This document shows, one piece after another, positions 16,895 to 24,843 of a stretch of DNA of 53,565 nucleotides. Positions within the stretch are counted from its first letter, which is position 1; each line of letters opens with the position of its first letter. Both the position numbers and the translations under genes were made by a program. This stretch comes from Gammaproteobacteria bacterium (lineage in GTDB: Bacteria > Pseudomonadota > Gammaproteobacteria > UBA6186 > Azoamicaceae). Location: contig JAGVLG010000089.1 in NCBI GenBank assembly GCA_020054325.1, positions 1-53,565 on the forward strand, read 5' to 3'. A model generated the notes under the pieces. The model was not told the DNA's origin. It saw nothing but the letters and a program-made list of their open reading frames with translations, and searched no databases.

Positions 16895-16977
16895 GTCGGA
16901 CATTATACCTGATGACACTAAATTATAGAAGGATTATACTGCAGCACAATAAAAATATTTGTCAGGTAAGAGGGTAT

Positions 16978-17415
16978 ATGCCTAAAGTCCAAAAGCAGTT
17001 AATTGTGCCGTATTCGAATGTGCAAATTTACGATTTGATTAACGATATCCAGGCATATCCGGAATATTTACCCTGGTGCCAAAGTGCGTTGATCCATGAG
17101 CAAAGTGCTGAGCATATTAAAGCCACCCTCAACCTAGCTAAGGGGCCGTTAACCTATAGTATTACAACCTTAAATAATATGCAGCCGCATTCATCGATTC
17201 GTATGCAGTATGTTGCAGGCCCTTTCAAAAGCTGCTCTGGCAGCTGGGATTTTAGGCCGCTACAAGATCCGCAACAGTCTGAAATTATTTTTACTATGGA
17301 GTATGAATTTAAAAATTTTATGACTGCGTTGGCAGTAGAGCCGGTATTTAACCCCATTGCAAACACCCTAATTGATGCATTTTTACAACGTGCGGCACAT
17401 ATTTATGGAAATTGA
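16978..17415 (+). CDS. ratA: RatA/Coq10-family START-fold protein
   Basis: A 145-residue protein of the COQ10/START-like family. QKQLIVPYSNVQIYDLIND, the YPEYLPWCQSA signature and the last helix with FNPIANTLIDAFLQRA are all present. RatA in E. coli has been described as an inhibitor of 70S subunit joining, while relatives bind ubiquinone or lipids. The ATG at 16978 has GAGG close upstream; an earlier ATG adds 22 residues outside the family. It overlaps rnfH by 11 bases and faces smpB divergently, the standard gammaproteobacterial order. Confidence 0.9.
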   Translation: MPKVQKQLIVPYSNVQIYDLINDIQAYPEYLPWCQSALIHEQSAEHIKATLNLAKGPLTYSITTLNNMQPHSSIRMQYVAGPFKSCSGSWDFRPLQDPQQSEIIFTMEYEFKNFMTALAVEPVFNPIANTLIDAFLQRAAHIYGN

Positions 17416-17701
17416 AATCGCATACGCGACACCTACAAAGCAAACTATTGTAAAAATTGCGGTGGCAGCAGGTACAACTATTCAAGAAGCAATTTTGCAG
17501 TCTGATATTTTAAATCTTGCTGCTATACCAGAACCAATACAAAATCTTGCGGTTGGTATTTTTGGCAAACAACGCAGTTTATCTTGGGAATTGCAGGAGG
17601 GGGATCGGGTTGAAATCTATCGGCCGTTATACGTAGATCCCAAAACAGCACGAAAAATCCGTGCTAAGAAATACGCTAAAAATAACAAGGATCGCAAATA
17701 G
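17405..17701 (+). CDS. rnfH: RnfH-family ubiquitin-like protein (RatB)
   Basis: A 98-residue protein: MEIEIAYATPTKQTIVKIAV, then VGIFGKQRSLSWELQEGDRV and EIYRPLYVDPKTARKIRA. This is the beta-grasp RnfH pattern with the conserved GDRVEIYRPL ending. The ATG at 17405 lies inside the ratA tail (11-base overlap), which suggests coupled translation. Its role is unclear; it accompanies ratA or rnf genes. The tail is Lys-rich. Confidence 0.92.
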   Translation: MEIEIAYATPTKQTIVKIAVAAGTTIQEAILQSDILNLAAIPEPIQNLAVGIFGKQRSLSWELQEGDRVEIYRPLYVDPKTARKIRAKKYAKNNKDRK

Positions 17702-17733
17702 CACCCCAACCTTAAGGATAAGATGCAAATAAG

Positions 17734-18090
17734 TTATTTTTCCCTGGGTAAGTTTGCCGGATGCCAATAATTTGAGTTGTATGACGTTAAACGTCCATTC
17801 TTAAAGTTTAAGGTAATAGTATGAAACTTGATTGGCTGATCTCTATGCTTACCATCAACGTAACCATAGCTATAATTCCATTCCTCAGTTACAAACATTG
17901 GGTTTACTACAGTACTTCCCATGATGTCCTGAACTTCATTTTTGGTTAAGCCCGGTTCTAATTTATCTAAGGCAGCTTGGGTAATATAATTACCTTGTTG
18001 CAAATTACAGCGATAAAGAGTGCAGCCGCTTAGTGCTACGGAAAGCATTAAAATTATGCTGCAAATTCTAACTAGCTTGAAAGATGCCAT
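17734..18090 (-). CDS. bamE: Outer-membrane assembly lipoprotein BamE
   Basis: A 118-residue lipoprotein. The signal peptide ends with the lipobox LSGC (lipidated Cys at residue 23). The mature part has GNYITQAALDKLEPGLTKNE and QDIMGSTVVNP, then WNYSYGY, matching BamE/SmpA (the family motif is GN.....V..L..GMT..QV...LG.P). It is a component of the BAM complex that inserts outer-membrane barrels. It is divergent from fur with a short shared promoter region, as in Pseudomonas (omlA-fur). An upstream in-frame GTG at 18103-18105 is an alternative start. Confidence 0.93.
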   Translation of the reverse strand: MASFKLVRICSIILMLSVALSGCTLYRCNLQQGNYITQAALDKLEPGLTKNEVQDIMGSTVVNPMFVTEEWNYSYGYVDGKHRDQPIKFHTITLNFKNGRLTSYNSNYWHPANLPREK

Positions 18091-18179
18091 AACTAATTTA
18101 ACCACCTTGCTTTGTTTTCACTTTAAGTTATGAGGTATGATATAGTAGAGCAAGCTGCAGGTCAAAGCAGGGTGTAAAA

Positions 18180-18596
18180 TTGGATACTGTTGAATTAAAA
18201 AATGCTGGTTTGAAGGTAACCCTACCGAGGGTGAAAATTCTAGATATCTTAGCCGCCTCAGGGTTACGGCATCTTAGTGCAGAAGAAATTTATAAATTAT
18301 TATTACAAAGTGGCGATGATGTGGGGTTTGCTACCGTGTATAGAGTCTTAACCCAATTTGAGGAAGCTGGTTTAGTTATTCGTCATAACTTTGGTGATGG
18401 GCGCTCAGTGTTTGAGTTAGATCGCGGTGAACATCATGATCATTTAGTTTGTACTAAATGTGGCGCAGTAGAAGAATTTATTGACGACGTAATTGAACAA
18501 CGCCAAGCTGAAATCGCACAACGTTGTAATTTTGAAATGTTAGATCACTCTTTGTATATCTTTGGTATTTGTAAGGACTGCAAAGCAGCAGCTTAG
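18180..18596 (+). CDS. fur: Ferric uptake regulator Fur
   Basis: A 138-residue regulator. The winged helix (about 1-80) includes LKVTLPRVKILDIL, HLSAEEIYKLLLQSGDDVGFATVYRVLTQFEEAGLV; the hinge and metal sites follow: HHDHLVC-TKCGAVEEF with HHDH and a CxxC, then a C-terminal CKDC that completes a structural zinc site. It represses iron-uptake genes when bound to ferrous iron. The start is TTG at 18180; no in-frame ATG or GTG lies upstream near it and GGGTG is a weak ribosome-binding site, so expression may be translationally modest. Confidence 0.95.
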   Translation: MDTVELKNAGLKVTLPRVKILDILAASGLRHLSAEEIYKLLLQSGDDVGFATVYRVLTQFEEAGLVIRHNFGDGRSVFELDRGEHHDHLVCTKCGAVEEFIDDVIEQRQAEIAQRCNFEMLDHSLYIFGICKDCKAAA

Positions 18597-18630
18597 AATT
18601 ATTTTCTGAGCCGGTAAAATTATTATTGCT

Positions 18631-19605
18631 TTAAATCACATCTGCCACGCCCATTAAGTTTGCAATTATCGCAGTTCGGATCCACATTCCGTTGCGTTGC
18701 TGTTGCCAATAAGTAGCGCGTGGATCAGCATCAATCTTAGTATCCAACTCTTTACGGCGTGGCATCGGATGTAGAATTTTGCATGTGGTTTTTAATTGTG
18801 GTAAGTGTGCTGCGGTCAAATTAAATTTCGTGGTATCAATTTGCTGCAAAGAAGGATCTAATGCATCATATTCATCTTGAATGCGAGTCATGTATATTGC
18901 GTCAGCAGCTGCGATTGAGTCTTGAAAATTAGTGGTTTCAATAAAACTGATATGCTTGGCCTTTTCCAAACGAGTACGTAAATCACTGGCAATCTTAAAT
19001 TCTGGTGGTGAGCAAAATATTATCGTGACATCTTTATAATGAGTTAATAACAAACTTAAAGAGCGTACCGTACGGCCACGTTTTAAATCACCAACCATAC
19101 AAATGGTTTTGCCGGCAAGTCCGCCTTGTTCTTTAAAAGATCTCTCCAAAGTATATAAATCTAACAGGGCTTGTGTTGGATGCTCATCAGGGCCGCTTCC
19201 GGCATTAATAATCGGTACAGCACTTTTGGTATTGTCTAACATTGCAGCTATACGCTCACATAACCCTGGAGTAGGTGAGCGCATAATAATTAGATCGACA
19301 TAACTTGAAAAAGTTCGTAAAGAATCTTCAATAGTTTCACCTTTCTTTTCTGAACTGGTACTTGGATCCCGAATTTCTGAAGTATGCATCCCTAAAATAT
19401 GGCATGCGGATTGAAACGATAAAAAAGTTCTGGTTGAGGGTTGGCTAAAAAATAACATAGCGCGTTTATGGGGTAATAAACCCTGCAGAAACATCAAACC
19501 ATCTTTGGTGTCGTTGTATGCACGAATTTTATCGCTAAGTTTAAAAAGCTGTTGTAAATCTGGTAGCTGAAATTGCCCGGAGTTCAATACATGTGCAAAA
19601 CCCAT
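18631..19605 (-). CDS. pyrB: Aspartate carbamoyltransferase catalytic chain
   Basis: A 324-residue enzyme that makes carbamoyl-aspartate in pyrimidine synthesis. The carbamoyl-phosphate motif FFSQPSTRTFLSFQSA (STRT), the HPTQALLDLYTLE segment, the 80s-loop SSEKKGE and HPMPRRKELDTKIDADPRA are all in family order. The GSGPDEHPTQ loop and length are normal for the catalytic chain. No pyrI regulatory chain follows; the enzyme may act alone, or pyrI is elsewhere. It is convergent with fur. Confidence 0.92.
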   Translation of the reverse strand: MGFAHVLNSGQFQLPDLQQLFKLSDKIRAYNDTKDGLMFLQGLLPHKRAMLFFSQPSTRTFLSFQSACHILGMHTSEIRDPSTSSEKKGETIEDSLRTFSSYVDLIIMRSPTPGLCERIAAMLDNTKSAVPIINAGSGPDEHPTQALLDLYTLERSFKEQGGLAGKTICMVGDLKRGRTVRSLSLLLTHYKDVTIIFCSPPEFKIASDLRTRLEKAKHISFIETTNFQDSIAAADAIYMTRIQDEYDALDPSLQQIDTTKFNLTAAHLPQLKTTCKILHPMPRRKELDTKIDADPRATYWQQQRNGMWIRTAIIANLMGVADVI

Positions 19606-19781
19606 GGTGTTCCTTTTGATTACAGGTTGGCGCTAAATATATCTTAGAAACTTACAACTAGCTAGGGGTTTTACCCATTAAGCCATATTGGGTTGCCTAT
19701 AGCTGGTGCTTTAGCGGATTAACTAACGTTGACTAATAAAATGAGGTATTTATAATACGAACCTTAAATCAGGAGAATATA

Positions 19782-20300
19782 ATGTTTGAGAATCAAAAAA
19801 AAGCGGTAAATCAAACTTCTGTATTATTAACTTACTTATGTCTGCTAATGTTTTTTGTAAGAATTATATCCATAGTGCCTATTTATAACAAGGCAACAAA
19901 AGTGATTCAACAAGATAATTCTCATCCTGCTAAGAAAAGTGTAGTGCAACTTTTGGCAATGCTTACCACTTTTTGCGACATTCTAATGAATTTCTATGCG
20001 CTTATAACAACTGCTGAATTATTGAGAGACCAAAATTTTTTCTACAAAGATGCGTGTGGCAACCAATTGACACAATTAGGTGGCCTTGGAGATAATTCAG
20101 CTTGGAAATCGCTCGTTACTACAGAGGTTTTCTTAGATGGATTGCATCTCATGGGTCTTTATTTTTCAAGAGATATTATACGTTGCCCTAAGGCTCCGAC
20201 TCCTAATACAAGTTTAAGGTTAGTAAAATCTGATTCTACCGTTGATTTATTAGCGCTAGGTGATTTAGAGGAAGCTCGTCCAATCAGACCGCCTGTTTAG
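19782..20300 (+). CDS. Hypothetical membrane protein
   Basis: A 172-residue protein with hydrophobic segments at about 14-34 and 54-78, and possibly a weaker one near 115-128. The C-terminal 40 residues are hydrophilic and Pro/Asp-rich. No family recognised. AGGAG precedes the ATG at suitable distance. Downstream are two tiny frames that also end in Pro-Arg-rich tails (20330-20564), so this may be the intact member of a degraded local family. Confidence 0.65.
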   Translation: MFENQKKAVNQTSVLLTYLCLLMFFVRIISIVPIYNKATKVIQQDNSHPAKKSVVQLLAMLTTFCDILMNFYALITTAELLRDQNFFYKDACGNQLTQLGGLGDNSAWKSLVTTEVFLDGLHLMGLYFSRDIIRCPKAPTPNTSLRLVKSDSTVDLLALGDLEEARPIRPPV

Positions 20301-20329
20301 CCGACTCTACTTATGAGTTTGTTTAAATA

Positions 20330-20476
20330 ATGAACTCTCCTATGAACGCGAATGCTAGTTATTTAAATATCAGAATGATGTTGACTCATACACATGTGGT
20401 GTATTATGGTGGGCTTTTTACGGAAGTTGGGGTTGCTGCATATCTTTACGCGCTACTTGTTAAGAAATATGGCTAA
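20330..20476 (+). CDS. Possible small membrane peptide (48 residues)
   Basis: An open frame from ATG at 20330 to TAA at 20474-20476, with a hydrophobic second half (VVYYGGLFTEVGVAAYLYAL). No good ribosome-binding site. Its stop overlaps the start of the next small frame (ATGGCTAA). The first 11 codons lie within a partial copy of the thrS start region, so it may be a by-product of that duplication. Confidence 0.3.
   Translation: MNSPMNANASYLNIRMMLTHTHVVYYGGLFTEVGVAAYLYALLVKKYG
20331..20362 (+). repeat. Partial copy of the thrS translation-initiation region
   Basis: These 32 bases match 20610-20642, the leader and first codons of thrS, at all but four positions (three substitutions and one missing base). 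In this copy AGGA of the ribosome-binding site reads ATGA, and the equivalent start leads to a four-residue frame, M-L-V-I-stop. The rest of the 331-base gap before thrS holds the two tiny frames listed and a TATAAT at 20580-20585 that could be the thrS -10. Confidence 0.7.
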
Positions 20477-20564
20477 AGATCTTACTAAGATGCATCAAGA
20501 AGATAATAAAGATGGAGCTCAAGATGATCCTGAGGCTCCAAGATTAAAACTTAGACCTAGCTAA
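20469..20564 (+). CDS. Possible small hydrophilic peptide (31 residues)
   Basis: ATG at 20469 to TAA at 20562-20564, overlapping the preceding small frame in the pattern ATGGCTAA that permits re-initiation. The product is acidic/Gln-rich and ends PEAPRLKLRPS. No homologue is recognised; low support as a gene. Confidence 0.3.
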   Translation: MAKDLTKMHQEDNKDGAQDDPEAPRLKLRPS

Positions 20565-20631
20565 ACTTTAATAATAAGTTATAATATATCCTTAAAATTT
20601 ATTAGCACATGAACACTCCTAGGAACGCGAA

Positions 20632-22581
20632 ATGCCAGTTATAACCCTTCCAGATGGAAGCATGAAAAAATTTGACCACCCAGTTACAGTGCAGCAGGTT
20701 GCAGAGAGCATTGGGGCTGGCTTAGCTAAAGCGGCACTTGCTGGTAAAGTCGGCGGTAAGCTAGTGGATACCTCTTATTTGATTGATCAAGATAGCGACT
20801 TAAGCATTATCACCTCTAAGGATGAAGAAGGCCTGGATGTTATTCGACACTCCTGCGCTCACTTAATGGCGCAAGCAGTACAACAACTTTTTCCTTCCGC
20901 TCAGGTTACAATTGGCCCAGTAATAGAAGATGGTTTTTATTATGATTTTGGATTTGAACGCGCTTTCACTCCTGAAGATTTAGCTGCTATAGAAGCTCGG
21001 ATGCATGAAATTGTGAAACAAGATTTAGTAGTGCACCGTTCCTTAATGAGCCGTGAAGATGCCATTAAGCTATTTGAAAAGAAAGGTGAAAAATATAAAG
21101 TTGAAATTATTGCTGCAATTCCGCCGGGTGAACAGCTTTCATTTTACCAGCAAGGTGAATTTATTGATTTATGTCGTGGTCCACACGTGCCAAGCACAGG
21201 TAAATTCAAGGCATTTAAATTATTGAAGGTTGCTGGAGCATACTGGCGGGGCGATTCTAACAACGCTATGTTGCAGCGTATTTATGGTACTGCGTGGGCC
21301 GATCAAAAAAGTCTTGATGCATATTTACATCGTTTAGAAGAAGCTGAAAAGCGCGATCATCGTAAATTAGCCAAGAAGTTTGATTTATTCCATATGCAGG
21401 ATGAAGCACCTGGCATGGTATTTTGGCATCCTAATGGTTGGAGTATTTATCGGGTGTTAGAGGACTATGTACGGGCTAAATTAGCAACTCGTGGCTATCA
21501 AGAAATCCGTACTCCACAAGTGGTGGGACGTACCTTATGGGAAAAATCTGGACACTGGGATAAATTTCGCCAAAACATGTTTATGCTAGAGGCTGATGAA
21601 GTACCGTTCGCTGTAAAACCAATGAATTGCCCATGTCATGTACAAGTATACAACCAGGGTATTAAAAGCTATCGCGATTTACCGTTGCGCTTAGCAGAAT
21701 TTGGTTGTTGTCATCGCTACGAACCATCGGGTGCTTTGCATGGTTTAATGCGCGTGCGCAGCTTTGTGCAAGATGACGCGCATATTTTTTGTACTGAAGA
21801 GCAAATTCAGGCTGAAGTTGCAGATTTTATAAAGCTTGTGTTTGAAATGTATGCTGACTTTGGCTTTAACGAAGTTTTAATCCGTCTTTCGACCCGCCCA
21901 GATGAGCGTGTTGGCAGCGATTTAATGTGGGATAAAGCCGAAAATGCCCTAGAGCTGGCACTCAAGCAAGCCAATCTTGATTATAAATTATGTCCTAAAG
22001 AAGGCGCATTCTATGGCCCCAAGATTGAATTTTCCTTAAAGGATTGCCTGGGGCGCGTCTGGCAATGTGGTACTATCCAGGTAGACTTTTCTATGCCAGA
22101 GCGATTGGAAGCAACATACATAGCCGAGGATGGTTCCAAGCAAACTCCTGTGATGCTGCATCGGGCGGCTCTGGGCTCTTTGGAACGTTTTATTGGTATC
22201 CTGATAGAGGAAACCGCTGGATCCTTCCCAGTCTGGTTGGCACCAATTCAGGCAGTTGTATTAAATATTACCGATGCACAGCGTCCAAGATGCGTCGAAT
22301 TGACATCTTTTTTACAAAAACAGGGCTTTAGGGTCCTTGAGGACTTGAGAAACGAGAAGATTGGGTTTAAAATCCGCGAACACACTATTCAAAGAGTTCC
22401 ATACCTACTGGTAATAGGCGACCGAGAAGTTGATAATCAAACTATCTCTGTGAGAACCCGTGAAGGTGAAGATTTAGGATCTTTCACCCAAGATGAGTTT
22501 GTCGAACTACTTAATAGTCAGATTAATAATCGATGGAGGAGTGAACCATTAGTTCCACAAAAGAAACCCGCAACCGTGTAA
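20632..22581 (+). CDS. thrS: Threonyl-tRNA synthetase
   Basis: A 649-residue class II synthetase of normal length. It has the TGS domain (1-62), the editing/SAD domain (about 65-240, with [16 protein letters not shown] and the C-R-G-P-H segment), the catalytic core and the anticodon-binding domain (from about 535). Catalytic zinc ligands are visible in [23 protein letters not shown] and [11 protein letters not shown]. It charges tRNA-Thr. The ATG has AGGA eight bases upstream. It heads the thrS-infC-rpmI-rplT-pheST-ihfA operon; its last 34 bases overlap infC. Confidence 0.98.
   Translation: MPVITLPDGSMKKFDHPVTVQQVAESIGAGLAKAALAGKVGGKLVDTSYLIDQDSDLSIITSKDEEGLDVIRHSCAHLMAQAVQQLFPSAQVTIGPVIEDGFYYDFGFERAFTPEDLAAIEARMHEIVKQDLVVHRSLMSREDAIKLFEKKGEKYKVEIIAAIPPGEQLSFYQQGEFIDLCRGPHVPSTGKFKAFKLLKVAGAYWRGDSNNAMLQRIYGTAWADQKSLDAYLHRLEEAEKRDHRKLAKKFDLFHMQDEAPGMVFWHPNGWSIYRVLEDYVRAKLATRGYQEIRTPQVVGRTLWEKSGHWDKFRQNMFMLEADEVPFAVKPMNCPCHVQVYNQGIKSYRDLPLRLAEFGCCHRYEPSGALHGLMRVRSFVQDDAHIFCTEEQIQAEVADFIKLVFEMYADFGFNEVLIRLSTRPDERVGSDLMWDKAENALELALKQANLDYKLCPKEGAFYGPKIEFSLKDCLGRVWQCGTIQVDFSMPERLEATYIAEDGSKQTPVMLHRAALGSLERFIGILIEETAGSFPVWLAPIQAVVLNITDAQRPRCVELTSFLQKQGFRVLEDLRNEKIGFKIREHTIQRVPYLLVIGDREVDNQTISVRTREGEDLGSFTQDEFVELLNSQINNRWRSEPLVPQKKPATV
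22535..22550 (+). promoter_or_regulatory. Strong ribosome-binding site with AUU start for infC
   Basis: GGAGGAG at 22535-22541 is followed by a six-base spacer and ATT at 22548-22550, in frame with IF3. An AUU start is how E. coli infC is held under its own product's control, since IF3 rejects non-canonical starts. The same logic probably applies here. Confidence 0.9.
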
Positions 22582-23075
22582 ATGGGCAGATCAAAGCGCC
22601 TAAGTTATTACTCATAGATGCGTCCGGGAACAAAGTTGGTGTAGTTTCTTTGCAAGATGCATTAAGGGCTGCAACAGAAGCTGGTTTAGATCTGGTTGAA
22701 ATTCAACCTAATACTGAACCACCAGTAGCGAAAATAGAAGATTACGGAAAACGTTTGTTTGAGTTAAAGAAGCAGCGTGCTGCTACTAAGAAAAAACAAA
22801 AACAGGCGAAACTGAAGGAGCAGAAGTTCCGTCCAAGTACGGACACGAACGACTACGAGGTAAAGCTACGCAACCTACGTGGTTTTTTAGATAACGGTGA
22901 TCGCGTCAAGATTACGGTATGGTTCCGTGGTCGTGAAATGGCGCACCAAGACTTAGGCATGAAGTTGCTAGAGAGAGTAAAAGCCGACTTAGCTGATATT
23001 AGCAAGGTAGACTTTTTCCCTAAACTTGAGGGCAAACAATTGGTTATGATCTTGGCACCAAAGCAACAAAAGTAA
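22548..23075 (+). CDS. infC: Translation initiation factor IF-3
   Basis: A 175-residue factor of normal length once the AUU start is used. It begins [15 protein letters not shown], matching the RVNGEIRA family start, then [32 protein letters not shown], and the C-domain [33 protein letters not shown]. No ATG or GTG start precedes the conserved N-terminus. It binds the 30S subunit, checks the start codon and blocks early 50S joining. It overlaps thrS by 34 bases and is followed by rpmI. Confidence 0.97.
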   Translation: MSSTKETRNRVNGQIKAPKLLLIDASGNKVGVVSLQDALRAATEAGLDLVEIQPNTEPPVAKIEDYGKRLFELKKQRAATKKKQKQAKLKEQKFRPSTDTNDYEVKLRNLRGFLDNGDRVKITVWFRGREMAHQDLGMKLLERVKADLADISKVDFFPKLEGKQLVMILAPKQQK

Positions 23076-23097
23076 GGCTCAATGCGGAGTAGAGAAA

Positions 23098-23310
23098 ATG
23101 GCAAAAGCAGGCAATAAAAAGCTGAAGACACATAGAGGTGCTGCAAAGCGCTTCAAAAAAACTGGGGGTGGCGGTTTCAAATGCAAACATGCATTTACGC
23201 GTCACATTTTAACGAAGAAAAGCGCTAAAAGTAAAAGACAATTACGTGGTTTAAACCAAGTAAATGAAAGTGATTTAGACGCAGTAATCAAAATGTTACC
23301 GCATGCTTAA
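23098..23310 (+). CDS. rpmI: 50S ribosomal protein L35
   Basis: A 70-residue basic protein with the L35 pattern [23 protein letters not shown] and [18 protein letters not shown], ending in IKMLPHA. It is slightly longer than the usual 64-65 residues because of the N-terminus. It lies 22 bases after infC and 22 before rplT. Confidence 0.98.
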   Translation: MAKAGNKKLKTHRGAAKRFKKTGGGGFKCKHAFTRHILTKKSAKSKRQLRGLNQVNESDLDAVIKMLPHA

Positions 23311-23332
23311 CAACCCCAGGAGTAAATAATAA

Positions 23333-23695
23333 ATGGCAAGAGTAAAACGTGGTGTTACCGCAAGGGCACGGCATAAAAAGGTTTTAGACGAAGCTAAAGG
23401 TTATTATGGCTTTCGTAGTAAAGTATATAGGGTTGCGAAGCAAGCAGTTATTAAAGCTGCGCAATATGCATATCGCGATCGTAAACAGAGAAAACGTCAG
23501 TTTCGGGTATTATGGGTAGCAAGAATCAATGCTGCGGCACGTTTAAACGGAATTACCTATAGTCGTTTTATCGCAGGCTTAAAGAAAGCTAATATCGATA
23601 TGGATCGTAAAGTATTAGCTGACATCGCGATGAATGATGCATTAGCTTTTGCAAAAATTGCAGCACAAGCTAAAGCAGCTTTAGGAACTGCGTAA
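23333..23695 (+). CDS. rplT: 50S ribosomal protein L20
   Basis: A 120-residue protein with the L20 start [20 protein letters not shown] and [34 protein letters not shown] and [20 protein letters not shown]. It binds 23S rRNA early in assembly and, in E. coli, represses its own operon. The TTCAT-like L20 operator structure was not searched for. Normal operon position. Confidence 0.98.
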   Translation: MARVKRGVTARARHKKVLDEAKGYYGFRSKVYRVAKQAVIKAAQYAYRDRKQRKRQFRVLWVARINAAARLNGITYSRFIAGLKKANIDMDRKVLADIAMNDALAFAKIAAQAKAALGTA

Positions 23696-23746
23696 TTTTT
23701 ATGCATAGCTAAATTCTAATGACGACGACTATAGCCTCAAACGAGT

Positions 23747-23786
23747 GCCTACAGATATGATTAATGATCTGTAGGCCTTCTTTGTT
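23747..23786 (+). terminator. Hairpin terminator/attenuator between rplT and pheS
   Basis: GCCTACAGAT (23747-23756) pairs perfectly with ATCTGTAGGC (23767-23776) over a ten-base loop, followed by the moderately T-rich CTTCTTTGTT. It would reduce read-through into pheST. E. coli has a Phe-rich leader peptide here; none is visible. Confidence 0.65.
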
Positions 23787-23798
23787 AAGGTAGGAACC

Positions 23799-24833
23799 AT
23801 GGCTGATTTCAAACATAAAGAAATCGAACAACTGCTTGTAAGGGCCCTGCAAGCCATATCTAATTCAAATACAATTCTCGAACTTGAAGATACCCGCGTT
23901 AAATTCATCGGTAAAAATGGTGAATTAACCTTAAAGCAAAAAACTATAGGCACTTTACCAGCGACAGAACGACCACAATTTGGTGAAGAAGTTAATAAAG
24001 CGAGAAATGCCTTTGATAGCGCTTTCCAAGAAAAAACTGCACAATTACAACAACAAGAATTAGAGGCCAAGTTAAATGCTTCGACCGTGGATGTGACTTT
24101 ACCAGGTCGTGGAATGCCGTTGGGGACTTTGCATCCAGTAACTAAGACGCGATTACGTTTAGAACAAATTTTCAAAAGTGCCGGATTTATTGTAGCTAGT
24201 GGCCCTGAAATTGAGGATGACTATCACAATTTTGAAGCCTTAAATATTCCAGCGCACCATCCTGCGCGTGCGATGCAAGATACTTTCTATTTTGCAGATG
24301 GTAAATTACTACGAACCCATACCTCGCCGGTACAAATTCGTGTTATGCAATCTAAAGGAGCTAAGCCACCGTTTCGATTAATTGCACCAGGTCGGGTATA
24401 TCGCTGCGATTCAGATATTACTCACACACCGATGTTTCATCAAATTGAAGGCTTAGTAGTTGATGACACTACTACTATTGCTAATTTGAAGGCAACTTTG
24501 CAAAACTTACTGCAAGTCTTTTTTGAGCAACCAGTTAACATTCGCTTGCGAAGCTCATATTTTCCGTTTACTGAGCCATCTGCTGAAGTAGACATGGAAT
24601 GTACCGCTTGTAAAGGATCGGGTTGTCGTATTTGTAGTAATACTGGTTGGCTAGAAATTTTAGGATGCGGTATGGTACATCCAAAAGTATTAGAGAATTG
24701 CGGAATTGACTCGGAAAAATACACTGGCTGGGCGTTTGGGATGGGCATAGATCGTTTAGCGATGCTACGTTACGGCATACCAGATTTACGCATGATGTTT
24801 GAAAACGATCTGCGTTTTCTAGCACAATTTTAG
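23799..24833 (+). CDS. pheS: Phenylalanyl-tRNA synthetase alpha chain
   Basis: A 344-residue class II subunit. An N-terminal coiled-coil (about 1-85) precedes motif 1 (GFIVASGPEIEDDYHNFEAL), RTHTSPVQIRVM, motif 2 (PGRVYRCDSD-T-T-FHQIEG), and motif 3 (GMGIDRLAMLRYGIPDLR). The segment with CTACKGSGCRICSNTGW is a Cys-rich insertion found in many bacterial PheS. It forms the alpha2-beta2 enzyme with PheT, encoded ten bases downstream. Confidence 0.98.
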   Translation: MADFKHKEIEQLLVRALQAISNSNTILELEDTRVKFIGKNGELTLKQKTIGTLPATERPQFGEEVNKARNAFDSAFQEKTAQLQQQELEAKLNASTVDVTLPGRGMPLGTLHPVTKTRLRLEQIFKSAGFIVASGPEIEDDYHNFEALNIPAHHPARAMQDTFYFADGKLLRTHTSPVQIRVMQSKGAKPPFRLIAPGRVYRCDSDITHTPMFHQIEGLVVDDTTTIANLKATLQNLLQVFFEQPVNIRLRSSYFPFTEPSAEVDMECTACKGSGCRICSNTGWLEILGCGMVHPKVLENCGIDSEKYTGWAFGMGIDRLAMLRYGIPDLRMMFENDLRFLAQF

Positions 24834-24843
24834 GTAGATCATA

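Noticed and set aside
22044-22331. 95-residue frame inside thrS
   Set aside because: Out-of-frame shadow of thrS with no ribosome-binding site.
23720-23761. Short frame ATGACGACGACT... (M-T-T-T-I-A-S-N-E-C-L-Q-I) before pheS as a leader peptide
   Set aside because: No ribosome-binding site and no Phe codons. It overlaps the hairpin arm, but attenuation by phenylalanine cannot be supported.
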